Assembly (NCBI GenBank): GCA_023133185.1
Contig: JAGLWX010000148.1
Location: forward strand, 1 to 8,956
Direction: 5' to 3'
Length of the DNA stretch: 8,956 nt
Source: Fidelibacterota bacterium
Lineage (GTDB): Bacteria; Fidelibacterota; UBA2242
This document shows positions 6,364 through 8,956 of the stretch, in pieces (position 1 is the first letter of the stretch; each line of letters begins with the position of its first letter). Made by a program: the position numbers and the translations under genes. The notes beneath the pieces were generated by a model. That model had not been told where the DNA came from. It saw nothing but the letters and a program-made list of their open reading frames with translations, and made no database searches.

Positions 6364-7380
6364 TTAAAACTGCCTCAGGAATCGAATATCTCCTTCGAAA
6401 AGGAGACGAGTATCATTGATTCCATATTTTAATAACGTGATTCGGTCGGGTCCCATTCCAAAAGCGTATCCCGAATATTTTTCTGAATCGATCCCGCATG
6501 TATTTAAAACATTGGGATGAACCATTCCACAGCCCATGATTTCCAGCCAGCCGGTATGCTTACAAAGACTACATCCTTTACCGCCACAAATAATGCAGGA
6601 AATATCAACTTCAGCGCTTGGTTCGGTAAACGGGAAGTAACTCGGTCGAAACCGAAGTTTTACATCTTTCCCAAAATATTTCTTTGCGAATACTTCAATT
6701 GTCACTTTTAATTCACCGAATGTGACATTTTCGTCCACATAAAGACCTTCGACCTGGTGAAATACACAATAGCTGCGCGAATTGATGGCTTCGTTGCGAA
6801 AAACTCTCCCGGGCGCCAGGATACGGATCGGCGGTTTTTGTTTGAGCATTATCCGAATCTGAACCGGCGAAGTATGAGTTCTCAACAGGATATCATCTTC
6901 GATAAAGAAGGTGTCCTGCATATCACGAGCCGGGTGATTATCCGGAAAGTTCAATGCCTGGAAATTATAAAAATCAGTTTCCACTTCCGGTCCGAATTCA
7001 ACACCGAAACCCATTTCTTTAAAAATATCACAAATTCGATTCATGGTCTGCGTAACCGGATGCAAATGACCCCGGTTAAACGGCACACCCGGCAGTGTAA
7101 AGTCGAATTCATCCTCTCCGCTTTTGGAATCGGCAAAACGATCTTGAATATTTTGCACCGCTTTTTCAGCGTCTTTTTTCAGGATATTCAAAATTTTACC
7201 AATTTCCCGTTTTTCAGCTGCATCCAGAGCGCCGAAATCACGGAATAAGGACGGTATCAGACCTTTCTTTCCAATGTACTTCAACCGGAAATCTTCAATA
7301 GACTGAAACGTATTTTGGACTTTCGAGAGGTCTTCTTTTAGTTGGCTTCGTACCTCATTCGTACGTTCCAAGAGGTTCAT
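6364..7380 (-). CDS. pheS: Phenylalanyl-tRNA synthetase alpha subunit
   Basis: PheS is the catalytic class II subunit that activates phenylalanine and charges tRNA(Phe). The 338 residues fit the family (325-350). An N-terminal coiled coil for tRNA binding covers about 1-85. RGHLHPVTQTMNRI (103-116) opens the core, GRVFRNEAINSRSYCVFHQVEGL (191-213) is motif 2 and FGMGPDRITLLKYGINDTRLL (307-327) is motif 3. Ala306 in GYAFGMG corresponds by alignment to the Phe-specific Ala294 of the E. coli enzyme, so normal specificity is expected. Motif 2 lacks the Asp-x-Thr-His of E. coli and has the alternative Asn-Ser-Arg form. Four cysteines, CIICGGKGCSLC (262-273), form a CxxC-x4-CxxC motif before the TGWLEIMGCGMVHPNVL segment. 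I recall this in some other bacterial lineages but it is absent from E. coli. The gene starts 3 nt after rplT with only a weak AAAGG nearby. No phenylalanine leader peptide or attenuator fits in that gap. Confidence 0.98.
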   Translation of the reverse strand: MNLLERTNEVRSQLKEDLSKVQNTFQSIEDFRLKYIGKKGLIPSLFRDFGALDAAEKREIGKILNILKKDAEKAVQNIQDRFADSKSGEDEFDFTLPGVPFNRGHLHPVTQTMNRICDIFKEMGFGVEFGPEVETDFYNFQALNFPDNHPARDMQDTFFIEDDILLRTHTSPVQIRIMLKQKPPIRILAPGRVFRNEAINSRSYCVFHQVEGLYVDENVTFGELKVTIEVFAKKYFGKDVKLRFRPSYFPFTEPSAEVDISCIICGGKGCSLCKHTGWLEIMGCGMVHPNVLNTCGIDSEKYSGYAFGMGPDRITLLKYGINDTRLLFEGDIRFLRQF

Positions 7381-7383
7381 GGC

Positions 7384-7731
7384 TTATGCCTTTGCCATTT
7401 CAACCAGTTTTTCAAATCCTTCGGGATCTTTTACGGCAATATCGGCCAGGGCTTTACGATCGAGTTCGATGCCCTTTACTTTTAAGCCATGCATAAATTG
7501 ACTATAGGACAGCTCGTATTGGCGCACAGCTGCATTAATTCGGGTAATCCAGAGTCCTCTGAAACTGCGCTTTTTATTACGGCGATCCCGGTAGGCATAC
7601 AACAATGCTTTTTCAACCGCATCCTTAGCATTAACATAGAGTTTGCTCCTGGAACCACGGTATCCCTTTGCCATTTTTACCAGTTTACGATGTTTCCTAT
7701 GATGAGGTACTGAACTATTTGCTCTTGGCAT
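7384..7731 (-). CDS. rplT: 50S ribosomal protein L20
   Basis: L20 binds 23S rRNA early in large-subunit assembly and in several bacteria also represses its own operon. The 115 residues match the usual 114-120. A basic, extended N-terminal tail (HHRKHRKLVKMAKGYRGSRSKLY, 10-32) threads into rRNA. The signature AYRDRRNKKRSFRGLWITRINAAVRQYELSYSQFMHGLK (46-84) follows, and the globular end is IELDRKALADIAVKDPEGFEKLVEMAK. The start is set by TAGGAG seven bases upstream, whose TAG is also the rpmI stop codon. It sits in the standard infC-rpmI-rplT order, 3 nt before pheS. Confidence 0.98.
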   Translation of the reverse strand: MPRANSSVPHHRKHRKLVKMAKGYRGSRSKLYVNAKDAVEKALLYAYRDRRNKKRSFRGLWITRINAAVRQYELSYSQFMHGLKVKGIELDRKALADIAVKDPEGFEKLVEMAKA

Positions 7732-7738
7732 ACTTCTA

Positions 7739-7744
7739 CTCCTA
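7739..7744 (-). promoter_or_regulatory. Shine-Dalgarno of rplT fused to the rpmI stop codon
   Basis: TAGGAG on the minus strand: the first three bases are the rpmI stop, and the motif ends seven bases before the rplT ATG. A terminating ribosome would cover this site, which favours coupled translation of L35 and L20. Confidence 0.7.
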
Positions 7745-7936
7745 ACTTGCGATCATTTTCTTGATTCTTTTTTCATCAGATGGGGCTGCAACGCCCGTTT
7801 GTCCTAAATTCCGTTTTCTTTTTGACGACTTTTTTGTCAAAATATGCGAAAAATAGGCTTTATTGCGCTTGATTTTCCCAGATCCGGTCTGTTTAAAGCG
7901 TTTTGCCGCAGACCGCCTTGTTTTCATTTTTGGCAT
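7742..7936 (-). CDS. rpmI: 50S ribosomal protein L35
   Basis: L35 is a small, very basic protein of the large ribosomal subunit. The 64 residues match the family (about 64-66). The start MPKMKTRRSAAKRFKQTGSGKIKRNKA is the L35 signature, followed by the typical SHILTKKSSKRKRNL and a C-terminus ending DEKRIKKMIAS. The ATG has TAGGAGAT upstream, overlapping the infC stop codon. It follows infC by 14 nt and precedes rplT by 10 nt, the usual order. L35 and L20 are commonly made at matched levels through coupling, which this spacing would allow. Confidence 0.98.
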   Translation of the reverse strand: MPKMKTRRSAAKRFKQTGSGKIKRNKAYFSHILTKKSSKRKRNLGQTGVAAPSDEKRIKKMIAS

Positions 7937-7945
7937 TACGTTCTT

Positions 7946-7953
7946 ATCTCCTA
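7946..7953 (-). promoter_or_regulatory. Shine-Dalgarno of rpmI fused to the infC stop codon
   Basis: TAGGAGAT on the minus strand. The TAG ends infC, and AGGAG is eleven bases from the rpmI ATG, a rather long but workable spacing. It mirrors the arrangement at the rpmI/rplT junction. Confidence 0.6.
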
Positions 7954-8457
7954 TTTTGAAGTCAGAAAAGTTACAATTGTACGACCTTCAAACGAAGGGG
8001 TTTTGTCAACTACACTAATGTCTGACAGCATTTCTAAAATTTTATTAATCAGTTCTACGCCCACTTCTTTGTGAGCCAGCTCTCTACCGCGAAACATGAG
8101 TGTGATTTTCACTTTATAACCATTGGTAAGAAATTTTCTAGCATGATTAACTTTCATGATCAGATCGTGTTCACCGATACGAGGTCGAAACCGAACTTCT
8201 TTTATTTTAACGACATGCTGTTTTTTCCTGCTCTCACGATCCTTCATTTGCTGCTGGTACTTGTACTTCCCAAAATCCATAATTTTACAGACCGGTGGCT
8301 TGGCAGTAGGTGCGATCTCAACGAGATCCAGGTTATGATCGTCGGCTAATCGTAAAGCTTCTCCGGGGGATACAATACCAAGCTGTTTGCCATCAGGATC
8401 GATTAGGCGCACAGATTGTGCTCGAATTTGCTCATTAACGCGTAGTCTTTTTTCTAT
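7951..8457 (-). CDS. infC: Translation initiation factor IF3, probable ATA (or ATC) start
   Basis: IF3 binds the 30S subunit, prevents premature 50S joining and rejects wrong start codons and tRNAs. The conserved N-domain begins LRVNEQIRAQSVRLIDPDGKQLGIVSPGEAL and runs through LDLVEIAPTAKPPVCKIMDFGKYKYQ, followed by a lysine-rich linker. The C-domain has VKIKEVRFRPRIGEHD and KITLMFRGRELAHKEVG, ending FEGRTIVTFLTSK. The first standard start codon in frame is GTG at 8412-8410, but using it would delete the conserved RVNEQIRAQ segment. Upstream of GTG the frame is open back to a TAA at 8484-8482, with no ATG, GTG or TTG. AGGAG at 8470-8466 stands eight bases before ATA (8457-8455) and five before ATC (8460-8458). 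I chose ATA, giving 168 residues; ATC would give 169. Rare starts are known for infC (AUU in E. coli) and let IF3 repress its own synthesis. Confidence 0.9.
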   Translation of the reverse strand: MEKRLRVNEQIRAQSVRLIDPDGKQLGIVSPGEALRLADDHNLDLVEIAPTAKPPVCKIMDFGKYKYQQQMKDRESRKKQHVVKIKEVRFRPRIGEHDLIMKVNHARKFLTNGYKVKITLMFRGRELAHKEVGVELINKILEMLSDISVVDKTPSFEGRTIVTFLTSK

Positions 8458-8465
8458 GATATAAT

Positions 8466-8470
8466 CTCCT
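8466..8470 (-). promoter_or_regulatory. Shine-Dalgarno site that decides the infC start
   Basis: AGGAG (within AGAGGAG) on the minus strand lies between the thrS stop and the infC start region. It is far too distant (53 bases) from the in-frame GTG at 8412 to serve it, but is correctly spaced for ATA at 8457 (8 bases) or ATC at 8460 (5 bases). Confidence 0.75.
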
Positions 8471-8473
8471 CTG

Positions 8474-8956
8474 TTATTCTCTTATCTCATCTTGCAGTAA
8501 GCTAACTGCTTCTTCCCATCCGTACACTCCCTTGTGTCCGATTTTTCTCCGGCGAATAGAAACAGTCTTATCCTGCGCTTCGCGGTCGCCAATGATAAAC
8601 ATATATGGTATTTTCATCAGTTCTGCTTCACGTATCTTGGCACCCATTGTATCATTTTTATTATTTATTTCGGCTCGGATAGATTTATCATGCAGGATAT
8701 GATGAAACTCAGCCGCTACATCATTTTGTTTCTCTGATATGGGTATCACCACCGCCTGCACCGGAGATAGCCATACCGGGAAATTACCAACGGTATTTTC
8801 AATCAGCACACCGACAAACCGCTCTAAAGAACCCATGATAGCTCTGTGTATCATATACGGTCGTCTTTTTTCATTATCGCTGGAAATATACTCCATATTA
8901 AATCTTTCTGAAAGATTAAAATCAAATTGAATGGTTGTACATTGCCAGCTACGGTT
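8474..8956 (-). CDS. thrS: Threonyl-tRNA synthetase, C-terminal 160 residues (5' part outside the window)
   Basis: ThrRS charges tRNA(Thr) with threonine. The frame is open to the window edge. The fragment starts NRSWQCTTIQFDFNLSERF, which is the conserved GRxWQCxTIQxDFxLPxRF region of the catalytic core. It then has MIHRAIMGSLERFVGVLIENTVGNFPVWLSPVQ, class II motif 3; the His of MIHRA corresponds by position to the zinc ligand His511 of the E. coli enzyme. From about fragment residue 60 the anticodon-binding domain follows (VVIPISEKQNDVAAEF, then YMFIIGDREAQDKTVSIRRR and the GVYGWEEAVSLLQDEI end). Full-length enzymes are about 640 residues, so roughly three quarters (N-terminal editing and most of the catalytic domain) lies beyond 8956. 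An internal ATG at 8896 is not the start. The stop is 16 nt before the likely infC start, the usual thrS-infC order. Confidence 0.97.
   Translation of the reverse strand, partial: NRSWQCTTIQFDFNLSERFNMEYISSDNEKRRPYMIHRAIMGSLERFVGVLIENTVGNFPVWLSPVQAVVIPISEKQNDVAAEFHHILHDKSIRAEINNKNDTMGAKIREAELMKIPYMFIIGDREAQDKTVSIRRRKIGHKGVYGWEEAVSLLQDEIRE

Noticed and set aside
6757..7248. 163-codon open frame on the plus strand
   Set aside because: It lies entirely opposite pheS, whose protein is unmistakable, and its translation has no recognisable domain; it is an antisense shadow of a conserved gene.
7381..7383. Phenylalanine leader peptide/attenuator or T-box ahead of pheS
   Set aside because: The rplT-pheS gap is 3 nt, which leaves no room for a leader RNA; none of the neighbouring sequence shows Phe-rich short reading frames.
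8410..8412. GTG at 8412 as the infC start
   Set aside because: It would remove the conserved RVNEQIRAQ segment of IF3 and has no Shine-Dalgarno at the right distance; AGGAG lies 53 bases upstream.
8458..8473. L20-type autoregulatory leader ahead of infC
   Set aside because: The thrS-infC gap is only about 16 nt, too short for the known L20 leader structures; any such control would have to lie within thrS or inside infC.
8894..8896. Internal ATG at 8896 as a gene start
   Set aside because: The same frame upstream to the window edge encodes conserved ThrRS core sequence (NRSWQCTTIQFDF), so this is an internal Met of a gene cut by the window.
1..8956. Mobile element, CRISPR array, phage, defence or biosynthetic system
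   Set aside because: No direct repeats, transposase, integrase, toxin-antitoxin or defence protein is visible; the window is conserved housekeeping sequence.

Overview
The window is a bacterial chromosomal segment in which all genes lie on the minus strand, so transcription reads from position 8956 toward 1. In transcription order it carries: thrS (3' part only), infC, rpmI, rplT, pheS, pheT, a small coiled-coil gene of ZapB type, zapA, rny, folD, a stand-alone cyclic-nucleotide-binding-domain gene, and the 5' part of a nitroreductase-family gene. Both end genes are cut by the window edges. No rRNA, tRNA, CRISPR, transposon or phage gene was seen, and no stretch over about 100 nt lacks a gene.

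Region 1 (about 6352-8956) is the classic translation cluster: threonyl-tRNA synthetase, initiation factor IF3, ribosomal proteins L35 and L20, and both subunits of phenylalanyl-tRNA synthetase. Gaps are 3-16 nt. Shine-Dalgarno (SD) motifs are good at infC, rpmI and rplT, and at rpmI and rplT the TAG stop of the preceding gene forms the start of the TAGGAG motif. The infC start is notable: homology places it at an ATA or ATC codon, because no ATG/GTG/TTG exists between an in-frame stop and the conserved N-terminus.

Region 2 (about 3295-3963) carries two small cell-division-type genes, a 66-residue coiled coil and ZapA. The only two sizeable gaps in the window are here (49 and 102 nt). Both are AT-rich and are the most plausible places for internal promoters or RNA control, though no element can be assigned firmly.

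Region 3 (1-3294) has RNase Y, FolD (overlapping rny by 11 nt), a 151-residue cNMP-binding protein with the strongest SD in the window, and the start of an FMN nitroreductase.

The organism uses Shine-Dalgarno motifs, looks moderately AT-rich (not computed), and has RNase Y and a pheT / small coiled coil / zapA / rny / folD order. My recollection is that this order resembles genomes of the Fibrobacterota-Chlorobiota-Bacteroidota (FCB) superphylum and neighbouring uncultured phyla. That is a low-confidence inference. The genes mostly serve translation, RNA turnover, one-carbon metabolism and division; I see no new defence, mobile or biosynthetic system. The points worth a second look are the infC start codon, the small ZapB-like protein, the Cys4 motif in PheS and the lone cNMP-binding protein.
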